NCBI GenBank assembly: GCA_033063855.1
Contig: CP093830.1
Coordinates: 4,960,854-5,024,853, forward strand
DNA: 64,000 nucleotides
Reading direction: 5' to 3'
Source: Smittia aterrima
Taxonomy: Eukaryota; Arthropoda; Insecta; Diptera; Chironomidae
Position 1 is the first letter of the stretch, and each line of letters opens with the position of its first letter. The translations under genes were made by a program, and so were the position numbers. Shown piece by piece: positions 44,901 to 56,883 of the stretch. Under the pieces are notes generated by a model. That model ran no database searches, was not told the DNA's origin, and saw nothing but the letters and a program-made list of their open reading frames with translations.

Positions 44901-47900
44901 GTGTAATGTCATCGAGTTCAGCCCAGCTCGATTTGTTTTGTAAATCATTGGAGTCACTCGCGTCATGATTCATTCTGATTAACGGAGGTTCATCACTTGT
45001 CTCAACGTCGTTGACATCAACAGCGTAAGTGATTGACTTTCTTTCTGGAAGAGATCTGATCGTTCCTTTGCCATTCATATCCATCGTTTCTATGATAACT
45101 GAAGTTGAGCTTCCTGAGCGGCCTTGCAACGACATACTTCGACTAACTGCTCGACTCTGAACCATTTTGATTCTCATTGCCGATGAGTTTTCATAATCTT
45201 CGTTATCTCGACTCGTTTCGAGATGAAGGAAAACTTCTTCAAGAGTTGTCATCGACACTCCGTAACTTAGAATTCCAAGTTGAGTTCCTGTGGGTCCTTC
45301 GATGTCATTGAAGAGCGGAGCAAAGTTTTTAACAGCATCATGTGGGAGAATGTAACTTAATTCTCTTCCATGATGTCGACCCTTCTCAGCTTTTGCCACA
45401 TGAAGATTAACAAGATTTGTAATCGCAGATTCTTTTGATTTGGTGTCGAGAACAAGCGTGAGATGATATCCAATGCCGAATTTATTTTTAAGGAAAAGCG
45501 AGGAGCCACAACATCTCAATCGACCTCTCGAGATCACGGCTTTCCTGTCAGCAAGAATGTCAGCTTCGTCCATGAAATGTGTTGTAATCAAAATAACTTT
45601 TCCTTGCTTTCTCGTTTGTAGAATTCCCCAAAGTGATCGACGACTGTAAGGATCAACGCCAGCAGTAGGTTCGTCGAGGATAACAATTTTTGGGTCTCCA
45701 ATGATTGCAATGCCAACTGAAAGTTTCCTCTTTTGACCTCCACTGAGATGCTTCACTCGTTGATCTGCCATTTCGAATAAATCGCAATCCTTCAAAGTTT
45801 TCTTCACTTCTGCATCGAGAATCGTTTCGGAAATTCCTCGAACTGCTCCAGTGAAGAAAAGATGTTCCTTTGGTGTTAAATCATCGAAGAGGATGTCGTG
45901 CTGAGGGCAAACGCCAGTCATTCGACGAATCATTGTCATATCGTTGGGATCTCGAACGTCATAACCGAAAATGTAAGCTGTTCCACTTGTTGGTGAAGCT
46001 AAGCCTGTGAGAATGTTGAAGAGTGTTGATTTGCCAGCTCCGTTCTTTCCAAGAATCGCAGTGATTTGTCCTTCGTAGATAGTCAAGTTAATTCCGTTAA
46101 TCGCAGCTACTTGTGGGCCACGACACGAATTGAATGTCTTCATGAGATCAACGATCTTAATCGCTTCCCTGCCTCGCATTTCTCTCGTTACAGGTTCAAC
46201 GTCAGGCTCGTAAGTGTTGAACGAGTTAACTGTTGACTCTCCGTTAAGCAGAGGCATCTTCGGCTCCTTTTTCTTGCACCAAAAGTTTGGATTAAGACAG
46301 AAGAAAGGTTTTTGCTTCGTCCCGTGTTCACTTGGTACAACCATGTCGAGATAATAAGAGAGGAACGCATAGAGAATGATGTCAAATGCCATCATTAAGA
46401 TTGACCCACCGAGAGGAATCCCTGGTCCACTCCACAAATTCTCGAGTGTCACACCTTGTCCACTGATATCCAAAACGAGAATTTTATCCATCGCGAGAGC
46501 GAAGCCTGTTGGTGATATCAACGATACAAACCAAAGAGTCAGAGATGTCTCTTCATGATCAAGAAACACTTGAATGAAGTAAAACAGAGACATGATGTTT
46601 ACAATGAAGTTTCCAAGAATCCCAGCGGTCTATCAACGAAGAAATATTTCAGATAAATTCATTTTTATAAATTATTCAACTCACCCTAGAATTGTCAAAA
46701 AATGGCGTAATCATGAAACCGATTAAAATCACGCTGAGACTGTAGAGCAGGATTAGTAGAAAAACAGGAAAGTAGTTCGTGTAGTGGAGTACGCCGAGCG
46801 TGAACAGCAACACGACGGACACCAGCGATAAGAAGGCCACGAAAACTCCGTAGATAACGAACCAAGACAGCCAGAAAACAGAATCTCTCAAGCCCATAAT
46901 CTTCAGGCCTTCTTTGATATGTTTCTCCTTCTCGCCCACAATGAGAATCAAAAGATATGTGATGAATTGTGATAGAGCCATGACCATGTAGATGGGAATG
47001 ACGAGACGAAATGCCACGAGCCAATTTCCAGTGTAAGCTTCTTTCGGAAACATCTCGAGACGAATGTTTGGAATGCGGAAGTCGATTGTGTTTGATATGA
47101 GCTGAAAATTAAATAAGTTTGTTAATTTTTCTGAGAGATCAATCATTAAAATATCGAACTCACACTTATCTTTGTGTAATCGAGAAGAGTTTGTAGAGCG
47201 ATAAATCCCGAATAGTAATACTGATTCACAGGACACGAGTCGCCCATTTCGATTGGAATAACTGAAGACCAGTAGCTGTCAGTTTCACGACAAGCTACTG
47301 GAGATGAATACAGTTCGGTCGTTAAAGGAGCGATGAAGAACGAAGGATTTGTTCGTATTTCGTAGTCGAGTTGTCCGTTCATTGGATCGTCGTTATGAAA
47401 GACGAGCGCGAGAGGCATTGAATAAGGATTCCGCCAATACGCTGACAAAAGCTCTTCCTGAGTATCGTAGATCTGCCAATTTATCTTTAACATCCCAGGC
47501 ACAGGTCGCATTGACAGCCACATCATGTTGACTGCGTTGAGGAACTAAAATTTAAAGGAAAATTTAATTAATCGATAAGTATAACAAACTTTAAAAAAAC
47601 TCTCATGCCTGTGTTGTTTGATGTCTACTCGTGTTGCCATGTGGCAAAACTGCGATTGTGTGATTTTTCAGCTGATTGAAATGTTCAAAGAGCTTTCCGT
47701 CGCCTCTCGGTTCAAGAATCGCTGGGAAGTTTGGATTCGGTATGAGAACCTTTAAAACGATCAACGTTCCGAGCGTGTAGAGTGGAATTAAAATTTCCAT
47801 CAGCGTCTTCCGTGAATCTCTGATCTTAAGTCGCATGTTGCGGACGAGAGTCGCCCTCAACTGCTGACGGAAAGTGCTTTCATGCACCATTTTAAGTGGT

Positions 47901-47905
47901 GCCAT
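41990..47905 (-). CDS. Full-length ABC transporter, subfamily A (ABCA1/ABCA3-like)
   Basis: Ten exons: 47905-47609, 47544-47164, 47101-46685, 46629-43797, 43740-43325, 43267-42894, 42834-42638, 42580-42478, 42421-42159 and 42105-41990. Phases agree throughout, giving 1,798 residues. Layout is TM domain 1 with a large extracellular loop, NBD1, TM domain 2, NBD2. NBD1 has Walker A GKNGAGKST (about 559), signature LSGGQKRK and Walker B VILDEPTAGVD. NBD2 has Walker A GHNAAGKTT (about 1496), signature ISGGTKRK and Walker B VLLDEPSTGMD. Both sites look competent. ABCA proteins move phospholipids and sterols across or out of membranes. Intron 1 can only be read in phase with a GC donor (CAG/GCATGA). 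The first residues (FRQQLRATLVRNMRLKIRD) match the usual cytosolic ABCA N-terminus, so the start is likely right. Which ABCA member it is cannot be told. Confidence 0.92.
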
Positions 47906-48490
47906 TACAATGCTGTTATTATCATCGCATCTTCATAAACGATGGTGTTGAAAAGCTTCTGCTTTGAAAAATCGCACAATTATCTGAGTTTTTCACAATT
48001 TTCACTAATATGGAAAATTCTAATTTTCCTAATTGTTTGATTTTCCCGAGAAAATTCAACCTTCACTTAGTTTCCGGTGGTGCAGATTATCACGAGCCTC
48101 AATATTCACGATGACTAACGGTTTGATATAACTAGAAAGTTTCCGGAAACTAAAGAAAAGAATTTTCACATTCAGTCAGGAAAATTTCTCCAAAACTGTC
48201 GATTTTCTTTTTTCTCCCCAACCCCAACTTTTGTCAAGTGGGAGTTGCTTTTCCGCCCACTGTCGACTTCGCGCCAAAAGTATTTCTAAGCAATTTAATT
48301 GTTTGGTGTTTTAATTAAGGTTGGTGTGGTGACTTGGTGTTCCTTTTAAGTAAATTTAGTGAATAAATTAATGGAATTGAAGCTTTTTCCTAAGATTTTC
48401 CTGAAAGTCGAAAATAGTTAACTCCATCTTGATTTTTTTTCATGAACTTCATTTGAATTTTCAAACATTTGTTTGAAATTCTCTTTTATT
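47906..48490. other. ABCA promoter side / THOC6 3' side
   Basis: 585 bp without coding signal. The ABCA promoter must lie here. The THOC6 polyadenylation signal (AATAAA, minus strand, 48490-48485) abuts its stop codon directly. Confidence 0.6.
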
Positions 48491-49542
48491 TTAATTCTTT
48501 GAGTCCTTTTTGTAGAAGTTGAGTGTTGTGTCCTTGTATGTGAAGTTTGTTGTGACGTCGATTTTGTTACTGGCACCGCAAGCAGTTAGGATCTTGTGTG
48601 GGGACTTTTGCCAAGCAACTGACAAAATACTTGGCCCTGATGTCTCGATTTCAGAAATGACGTCGCCTTGGAACGAATATTGACACAAGAGATTTGATTC
48701 ACCGCCAACGAGAAGATTGTCTTCAATGAAGTCTGTGACATGAATTTCTTTTGGGAAATCAAAGATTTGGAAAGGTTGACGATTGCGTAGCTGGAAAAGA
48801 GCTAAGCGAGGTCCTCCGCCAATTGCAACCCATTCACGGCTGTTAATGCTTGCGGATCCAATCCAACTGCCAAAGTTTGGTCGAGCAATGTTTGGGAAAC
48901 TCGAAGGCTCCAACGAGAAAGAAACATTTCCTTCGCGACTATCCCAGAAATTAACAGTTCCATCTTCTGAAGCCGAAACGACGAGCTTGTCATGTCCATG
49001 AATGGAGTGAATGTAATCCTTGTGACCAGAGAACTTTCTAACGTTTCTGTCTTCGACTCTGCAAGCGTAAACATTTGAATCACCACAAGCCGCGTAGATC
49101 GTGTCGTTCTCCTTATCAATCCACATGTGATTCACTTCGCTCATCTCTAAAGCATCTGGACTGATAGGAAGTGGAATACTCCAAGCTTTCTTTTGAATTT
49201 TTCCAGAGGACGAGACTGAATATCCTGAGATGACTCCATGAGAACCAGTGATGAGGAAGTCTCGATGAAATGCAAGTGAAAAAACTTTCTCTGGGCATTG
49301 GAAGATAGCGATTGGGTCTGAGATCTGATCATTTGTGATGTTTTCGATACACGCTGCAATCTTTTCGAGCCTAAAAATGTTTCCTTAATATTTTCGATTG
49401 TTGTGATTTGTGTTTTCAAGCGAACTCACCCGAAACTTGCTACATCGCCGTAATTTGAAGCTACAAACAAATGTTTTCCGTCTCCCGATAGTGTCTGACT
49501 TCTCAGAGTTGTGTAGAATATTTTTTGAACGCTTTCTTTCAT
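48491..49542 (-). CDS. THOC6: THO complex subunit 6 (WD40 protein)
   Basis: Exons 49542-49430 and 49370-48491 (59-bp intron, phase 2) give 330 residues, close to the 341 of human THOC6. WD40 blades are visible in order: LFVASNYGDVASFG, FHRDFLITGSHGVISGYS, IYAACGDSNVYACRVED, KLVVSASEDGTVNFWDSREG, WVAIGGGPRLALFQLR, NLLVGGESNLLCQYSF and KILTACGASNKIDV. THOC6 is a peripheral part of the THO/TREX complex, which couples transcription and splicing to mRNA export in the nucleus. The start is the only ATG ahead of the first blade. Only 135 bp separate it from the divergent zinc-finger gene. The stop TAA is followed at once by AATAAA. Confidence 0.88.
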
Positions 49543-49677
49543 AATTAAATGATTTTTCCGGTTTCAGTTTTACTTTTTTTGAGTTCAAATTTGAATTTGT
49601 TTACAAAAAATTGAACTTCGCTAAGTTCAAAAAATTTAAGAAGACTGAAAATATGTAAATTTATTTTGTAGCACAAA
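49543..49677. promoter_or_regulatory. Bidirectional promoter, THOC6 / ZAD zinc-finger gene
   Basis: 135 bp lie between two divergent ATGs, so both promoters and both 5' UTRs are packed here. No TATA box is obvious. Confidence 0.6.
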
Positions 49678-51304
49678 ATGAACACAATAACAAGTGTGCA
49701 GGACGATGAAGAGAATGAGATCTCACCGGAGGTTTGCAGGTGAGACTTAAATTTACTTAAACAATCAATTTCTTAAAATCTTCTCCAACAGACTTTGTTT
49801 ATCAAATTGTCAAATACTCAAATCAATGATTCACTGTTCCATCTCAAATCAAAGCTACGCCAACATCTACAAAACAATCACCGGCTTTATTATTAAGGAA
49901 AAACAAGATCTTCCTCAGAAAATCTGCAGCGAATGCGAGTCAACTTTAATTTCATTTCATAATTTCCGGGAGAGAATCGAGATTATCGAGCATCGTCTTC
50001 GAGTTTATGAATCTCGGCTTGAAACACAGATCATCGAAGTAGCTAGTGAAGAATTAGATGATACCATTAACTGTGAAATTGAGTGTGATGATAACGAAAT
50101 GTTGATCGAAGCAATCGAAGAAGAAGAATTTATTATTCGAAATGAAGATTCAATTTCCTGCGATGCCTTTGAAACTGTTCATTATGAACAACTTGAAGCA
50201 TGTTACTTCACTCCAGACAGTACAAATAGAAAAGCAGTTTCATGCAAATTACATGAAATCTGTGAACTGGCAACGACAATCAACAACGCAAAAGTTGATG
50301 AGACAATCGCAGTGAAATGTTATTGCAGTGCCGTACTCAAGAATCGAAGATCGTTTTTGAAACATTACTCAACGATTCACACTACCAAGTCTACGAGTAT
50401 AAAGTGCAAGGTCTGCAGTGAATCATTCATAACGTGGCGTTCGAAGATGTGTCATGAAGCCAATGCTCACAACATCGGTATCAAGTTTGAATGCTCCGTT
50501 TGCAGCAAGAAATTCTATCGAAGTGATCACTGGAAGGAACATGAGAAGACTTGCAATCGGACAATAAACTTTGATAAGTTTTTTGCATGCTCCGTTTGCT
50601 TGTTCACCTTCCAACGAGAAGAAACTTATAAGAAACATTTGGAAACAGCTCATGTTGGCGCCAACGATGGCGACACTGAATATTTGAAGCGAGCTGAAGA
50701 ATACGCTCAGAAGTATTCAAAGAGAAAAGACGAATCTCCGAATGAGTCTCAAGACATTTCCAAAGACACACCAAAATGCAATATCTGTAATAAAACTTTT
50801 AAGAATGAAGTCAGCCTTGGCAAACACACAAATCTCTTCCATGCAAATCATAGCTGGCCTTGTGAGAAATGTGACGCGGTCTTCACTCATCGATCTACAA
50901 AGATAAGTCATATGTCAAAGGAGCACGGAGCTAAGAAAACGTTTCAATGCTCTGATTGTGACTTTTCATGCTTTAAACGTGATCGTTATCATGCTCACAT
51001 GGACAAGCACGTTAACCCAGAAAAGAAGTTTCCTTGTCCAATCTGCCAGCAGGAATTTAAAAGCTACAACACAATGACACTTCATCGAGCTCGGCATTTA
51101 AAGAAAAACACTTTCGTTTGTCCAACTTGCAACAAACAATTTCTAGAAAAACGAAACTACAATGTTCATTTGAAGCTTCACACAGGCGAAGATCTTCACC
51201 ATTGTCCAATTTGTGATCGCGGGTTCAATCGGAAAGATCATCTTCAAAAGCATCAAGAGAGAAAAAAACATTTTGTGTCTGAAGAAGTTCCAGCTAATGA
51301 ATAA
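49678..51304 (+). CDS. ZAD C2H2 zinc-finger transcription factor
   Basis: Exons 49678-49739 and 49792-51304 join in phase 2 to give 524 residues. The splice creates the first zinc pair of the ZAD (EVCRLCLSNC); the second pair is KICSECES, so the ZAD spans about residues 19-75. An acidic linker (EEEEF-type stretches) follows. About ten C2H2 fingers lie from about residue 165 to the end, for example FECSVCSKKFYRSDHWKEH, PKCNICNKTFKNEVSLGKH, FPCPICQQEFKSYNTMTLH and HHCPICDRGFNRKDHLQKH. The first finger is degenerate (CYCSAVL). ZAD proteins are a large insect-expanded family; the ZAD dimerises and the fingers bind DNA. AATAAA (51300-51305) overlaps the stop codon itself. The gene converges on GH1 with a 5-bp gap. 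Confidence 0.92.
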
Positions 51305-51309
51305 ATATT

Positions 51310-52983
51310 TTAATTAAAATTTCTGTATTTTATAAATTTCTTAAAGAACATTGCAGATTTCTTTGGAGTTCGCTCTTTCGTTGGACTAGAATAATTGACA
51401 GAGAAGATTCCAAACTTTTCGGTATATCCTTGGTTCCATTCAAAACTATCAAGCAAACTCCAGGCTGTGTAACCAATAACGTCACAGCCATCTTCGTTGA
51501 TTGCTTGTGAGATTGCTGTCATGTGTGATTTCATGTAATCGATTCGACCATCGTCTTCAAGTTCTCCTTCATCGCTCCAACCATTTTCAGTTATGAAAAC
51601 TTTAGGATTATCGTACTCATCTTTGATCCATTTGAGAAGATCTCTTAAACCTCTAGGAACATTGAAAAGCCAAGATGACTTCGCGCATTTCCATTCTGCA
51701 TCGACTTCGATAATATTTCTTGAATCTTTGAACCACGCAGGAGACTCTGAAGGACTTCGTTCGTTTCTGTCAACATCAAGAAGACGACTTGTGTAATAAT
51801 TGAGACCAAAGAAATCAGAAGAACCTCGAACAAGATTTTTAGTTTCTTCATCCATTTCCGGTAATCTCGAGAACGGTCTTCCCTCAAGTTTGCTTCTAGC
51901 TGCAATCTCGTCGACCATTACTTGAGGATAACCGCCCTGCTTACTAAATATTGGATGCGAGAACCATCCAAGTCGATAATCTTGAGCACGATGAAGATCC
52001 TTCGATGTAACTTTTGAATTCTTTGCGTAATAGAATCGACTGTCTAAAGTTATTCCAACAGTTCCTTGCTGTTCATCAAAATATTTCTCTTTGTAAAGCC
52101 GGTAAACTGCAGCATGAGATAACAACATGTAATGACCGCAAAGATATTCACCAACTCCTGGAGATTTAATTGCTGGTGCCCATTGTAATGTTTGATAGGC
52201 GTTCACACAAAAGTTGAAAGGCTCATTCATTGTCATCCAAGTTTTGACTTTCGATCCAAAATTTTTGAAACAAATATCAGCAAAGGCTTTAAAGTGGTCG
52301 ACAAAGATTGGATTGGCTAAGCCTCCCAAGTCTTGAAGCCATCGAGGAATGTCCCAGTGGAATAAAGTGATCATCTGAATTAAATAAAATTTTACATCTT
52401 CACTAGAGATTTCCAGTTTCAAGTCTTACCGGTTCAATGTCGTTGGCGATTAATTCATCGATTAGCTTTGTATAATAATCAATGCCATTCTGATTGACTG
52501 ACCCGTTTGAAATGATTCTAGTCCACGATATTGAAAAGCGATAATGCTGAAACTATTTAGAAGATTGCAAAACAAACTTTGCTTATCATCGACTTCACTC
52601 ACGCCAACGAGTTTGAGAGCTTTGACGTCATTCTTGTAAAAATGAAATGAGTCTGGACCGACATCGCCATTTGATCCATCAGCCACTGCTTGATGCTGGA
52701 AGTGAACAAAGTCGTCCCAAATTGAAGGTGACTTGCCATCTTCGTTCCAACCGCCTTCAACTTGATAAGCTGATGATGAAGTTCCGATTAGAAAATTAGC
52801 TGGGAAGTCAATTGATTTATTTTCATTCATCGCGTAAGACTTCGCGACCTCTTTTTGATCTTCTCTAGGCGTGAAAGCCGACAACGCTAATTTAATGAAT
52901 GCCTTCTGACCCCATCGGTCAAGAGAATAAATAGAAATAAAAACGATTGCTCCAACAAACACGAAAATTAATTTTCCCTTCAT
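51310..52983 (-). CDS. Glycoside hydrolase family 1 beta-glucosidase
   Basis: Exons 52983-52603, 52552-52430 and 52374-51310, all phase 0, give 522 residues. The start MKGKLIFVF begins a hydrophobic segment (LIFVFVGAIVFISIYSL) fit for a signal peptide or anchor; an upstream in-frame ATG at 53073 would place 30 polar residues before it. GH1 marks are FLIGTSSSAYQVEGGWNEDGKSPSIWD, HYRFSISWTRI, the acid/base TMNEP (Glu about 219) and the nucleophile ITENGW (Glu about 431). Both catalytic Glu are present, so it should be a true beta-glycosidase and not a plant-myrosinase-like form lacking the acid/base. Insect members digest plant or microbial beta-glucosides in the gut or act on glucosides in detoxification. 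No AATAAA is seen before the opposite gene's coding region, so its 3' UTR probably runs antisense into it. Confidence 0.92.
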
Positions 52984-55135
52984 CGCACTTGTAACTCTAA
53001 TCACAGTTAATTCATTACTGATAGTGAACTCAAAGAATTTTATTTTATTTTCTACTCGCGCTTGTTTATTCAAGTTTACATCATCTTCTCTGAGATTTGA
53101 TTAGAGAAGAGATTTCCTGGTTGTTTAATTTTACGTTACACGCGAATCGAAATCGTTCGTCATTTCGAGAGATTAGGAATCGTAATAAAGTTTGGATTAC
53201 GTTAAAGATTCCATCTAACAGATTCAGGGTTCAGCTGAACAATTGATTTTCACACATCCTTGTCAAACAATTCGGGATCAAATCAAATCACCCTCTTCCA
53301 ACCTGAGTTCATTGAAATCATTTGAAACGAAAGAGAGAAAATAAAATTCAAAAGTGGTTTCATGTTTCTAAACTTTAGGGATTTTATAATTAGTGAAACA
53401 TGAGCCATCATTATTGCATCGTCGTCGTTGCTCATTTCTCACCCAAGAGATTTGTAAATATTTTCGAAGATTTGTAGCGTAGAAACGCCGCGAAGTTTAT
53501 AAAACATTTTCAGTTTTGCATTGTTGCGTCGCTGGTGAATGTAGCAAATAATTTCAGATCAAATCTGTCAGCAGTATCGTGAGGTTTGTTATAGAGAACT
53601 CGCATCAACCCCTTTCAAACAATTTTCTCTCTAATTAGTTCAAAGCGTATCCAATTAGCCGCAACACCATCATTACATGCGAAGAGTTTTCCTTCGATAA
53701 ATCATCGTCTGTTGCTTTTTTGAGGGCGATCAGGTTTCTCTATTGCTCTACAGCTAATCAACAACAAACATCGCTAGGATTTTAAGTCCACGATGACTTC
53801 GAGTGAATTTTGTTGAGTGAAACTAAAATTATTATCACACTTTAGCAATCAATGTTTTCACCTTTCGTCTTATGCTCGGATGTTTATATTTTCCATTGAA
53901 TTAGACATGTCAATTGGATCCCATCAGAGGATTAGCCGAGATCGGTAATGGAACGATAAGACAATCATTCACAAAACAATCTCGAAGGAAGTTCTCTTCA
54001 ATCGTTTGGAAACTGCTCTGGTGTTGTAGTCAGCATTTTGAAAGAAGTTTGAAGACTTCTTTGAGATTTAACTGACACAGGCGCATTTCTCTCTTCTCAA
54101 GAATTTATCCAATCACAGATATTCACGGCTCATCCTTTTATTACATTTAAGAAATGTGAGACGACTCAAGGGTGACTAGAAACTTAAATTTCTAAACAAT
54201 AATTAAAATGATTTTAATCTGAATGAATTTCTCGAAAATATTTCAACAAAAAAAATATTTTTCAAAAAGTTCCATTCACCTATCATCGCGAAACGACTTT
54301 GCTGATGTTCCAAGCGAAGAAGGCTTCAGATTACAGAATGGAACTTGAGGAGATATTTTCCCCTTTAGAATGAAAACTCGTTAATCGGATGACAAAGTTC
54401 TAAAAATCTTTGAATGCTTGAGATTGAAATTAGAATTAACATCGAGAGTGACGATTGAAGTTCAAATAGTTTCCAAAAATTGTTTTCGATTCTCCAACGA
54501 TCGTCTCCAATTTCTTGCACAATTTAACAGAAATTAATTTCATGAGTAATTGGAAATTTCTCTCGTAACACGAGTGGCAAAAATTCGCTGTCTACGGTTC
54601 GTTAATAAATGATGTCACGCTTGTTCCGACTGGAATTTAATTTCGTCATCTCAAGTGGTGTTTCAGGATCGCACAACAAGCAAAGGATAAAATGTGGGTT
54701 GGCTCGAATCATGTAAACATTATTATCAAAGAGATACGAAGGGGCGGAGCGAAAGATTCTTTGTCAGAGCTGAACTTGGGTTCTGTTGAAATGTTTTGGA
54801 TAAAAAATATTGTTTTTTCAATCAACGCTCTATAAACTGAAATCTCCTAATTCGTCTCTGACAAATGATGTACAAACACAAACGAAAAATATTGCAACAT
54901 GATCTTCAAGCAGTGCTCAGTAATTTTATGCTTTTGCTTTCGTATTTGTGCTCAAATAAATCACAACTCGTCTCATTCAAAAAGAACTTTATGCTGCCGC
55001 TGCTCATTCTGGATTTACACTTCAAGCTGCTCGGATTATTTAGATTTATCGCGTGAATCATTGAGTGTTGAAATATTTAAAACATTGTGACTCCGAATCA
55101 TTGCAAAAAATATCATTGCGAAAGTTTATTGAACG
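52984..55135. other. GH1-Six4 intergenic region
   Basis: 2.15 kb with no supported gene, holding the GH1 and Six4 promoters. Given Six4's developmental role this is a likely enhancer region, but I can point to no specific site. Confidence 0.6.
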
Positions 55136-56654
55136 ATGGAAACAAGTTCAAACCTTTCAGTTCTTGCGAGTCTTGAATCCTTGGAAGGAACAATAAGTGA
55201 AAGTGACAAAGTGATGATGAATGGATACATTGATTTAAACAATCAACAAAATGCAATTTATAAATTGCACAGTAAGTCAAGACGATGAGTAAGCCGTCGA
55301 ATGTTTATTTAAAAAAAATTGTTTTCTGATAGATTCGACACAAAAACGATCCGCCGACAATTCCTGTTCCTTCAACGAAAGTCAGAACTTTAAAAGATTT
55401 AAACCAAATCATCTTCAGAACAGCCACAATAACGAAAATGTTATTTTGAATAATCAGAAACCAAAGATTGATCCAAATGAAACTTTCAACGTCGTTTATC
55501 ATTCTCTTCACGAGAACAACGAGAATCAGAATGATGAAAACTTTCTTCAGTCATCGATCGGATCTGGCGGGGAAATCTGCATGGAAGTTAACAAGAAATA
55601 CTTGAACTTCAGTCCTGATCAAATTCTCTGCATGTGCGAAGCACTTCAGCAAAAGAACGATATCGAGAAGTTGGCGACGTTCATTTGGAGTCTTCCACCA
55701 GAAAATCATTTGATGAACTCAAATGAATCGATTCTTCGAGCTAAAGCAGTCGTAGCGTTTCATCGCGGATCGTTTCATGAACTTTATGGTTTGCTGGAGT
55801 CGCATTGCTTCTCAGTCAAATATCATCCTGATCTCCAAGCTCTTTGGTTCAAAGGACATTATCGAGAAGCTGAAAAGATCAGAGGTCGACCTCTTGGTAA
55901 GAAAAAATAGTTTTAACTTTTTTCTTATTTTAAAAATATTTTTTCTTCCGATCTCATTAGGTGCCGTTGACAAATATCGTTTGCGAAAGAAGTATCCGCT
56001 GCCAAAAACGATCTGGGATGGCGAAGAAACCGTTTATTGTTTCAAAGAGAGAAGTCGAAATGCGTTGAAAGACTGTTATCAGAAAAATCGTTATCCGACG
56101 CCTGACGAGAAGAAAGTCTTGGCGAAGAAAACTGGCTTGACGTTAACGCAAGTTTCGAATTGGTTCAAGAATCGAAGGCAAAGAGATAGAACACCGCAGA
56201 GTCGATGGTAAGCTTAAATCCATTATTCATTTAGATCACAAGCAACAAAAGTGTTTGCACAAATCGACGATAATCCCGTAATTGCTCAACACATTCTTCC
56301 ATCTCTTTCTTAAAAAGCGGAGGCACAAAAACATCTGTTCACACTGTGCCGATGTCCTTTTCAGTTTGTCAATGCAATAAAATTCTGCTAATCCTATTTT
56401 TTGACAGTAAAAAAAGTTACCAAGAAATTGACAAAGCATGATGCAATGAACAGCAACGAAGATCATCCCGAAAATCTGTTTCAATTGTCTTTTAAAATAT
56501 TTCTTTTGTTCACAGCGACATGATGTTTCCGGCACTTGTCGAAGAGAACTTCTCCAGTCGAATTTTCGGATCGTACACAACATCGTCCGTCAACTCAAAC
56601 CAATTCCAGCATCATCAGAATCTCTCCAACAACGATCAGAAATATCAATTGTGA
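55136..56654 (+). CDS. Six4: Homeodomain transcription factor Six4 (SIX4/5 class)
   Basis: Four exons, 55136-55271, 55333-55896, 55961-56207 and 56516-56654, with consistent phases, give 361 residues. The SIX domain (about 137-250) reads FSPDQILCMCEALQQ, IWSLPP, AKAVVAFHRGSFHELYGLLE and ALWFKGHYREAEKIRGRPLG. The homeodomain (about 251-312) reads IWDGEETVYCFKERSRNALK, then RYPTPDEKKVLAKKTGLTLT and QVSNWFKNRRQRDRTPQ. FKERSRNALKxCY separates the SIX4/5 class from so/SIX1/2 and Optix/SIX3/6. Six4 works with Eyes absent in somatic muscle, gonad and fat-body mesoderm. The 308-bp third intron is long for this window. The C-terminus after the homeodomain is short (about 50 residues, Asn/Gln-rich). 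AATAAA occurs at 56809-56814 and 56835-56840. Confidence 0.93.
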
Positions 56655-56883
56655 GATAGCTTTTCCAACTTCAGTTTTCCTTTCTCGTGAATTGAAAATG
56701 TTTCAAATCGGGAAAGTGTCTCGGAGTTGAAAAATGTTTGATTGAAGTTCTAAGAAACTTAGAAAATATTTTGATGTTGAATTCACTTTAAGATTTAATG
56801 TTAAAAGTAATAAATTGTGCAAAAGACAAAATGAAATAAACAAAGACTTAAAATGTTTGTGAAGAATTAAAAAATGTTTCAAT

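Noticed and set aside
47603..47620. Reading exon 1 of ABCA through to the in-frame TGA as a truncated gene
   Set aside because: A GC-AG intron restores phase and a family-like sequence, and all downstream exons are intact.
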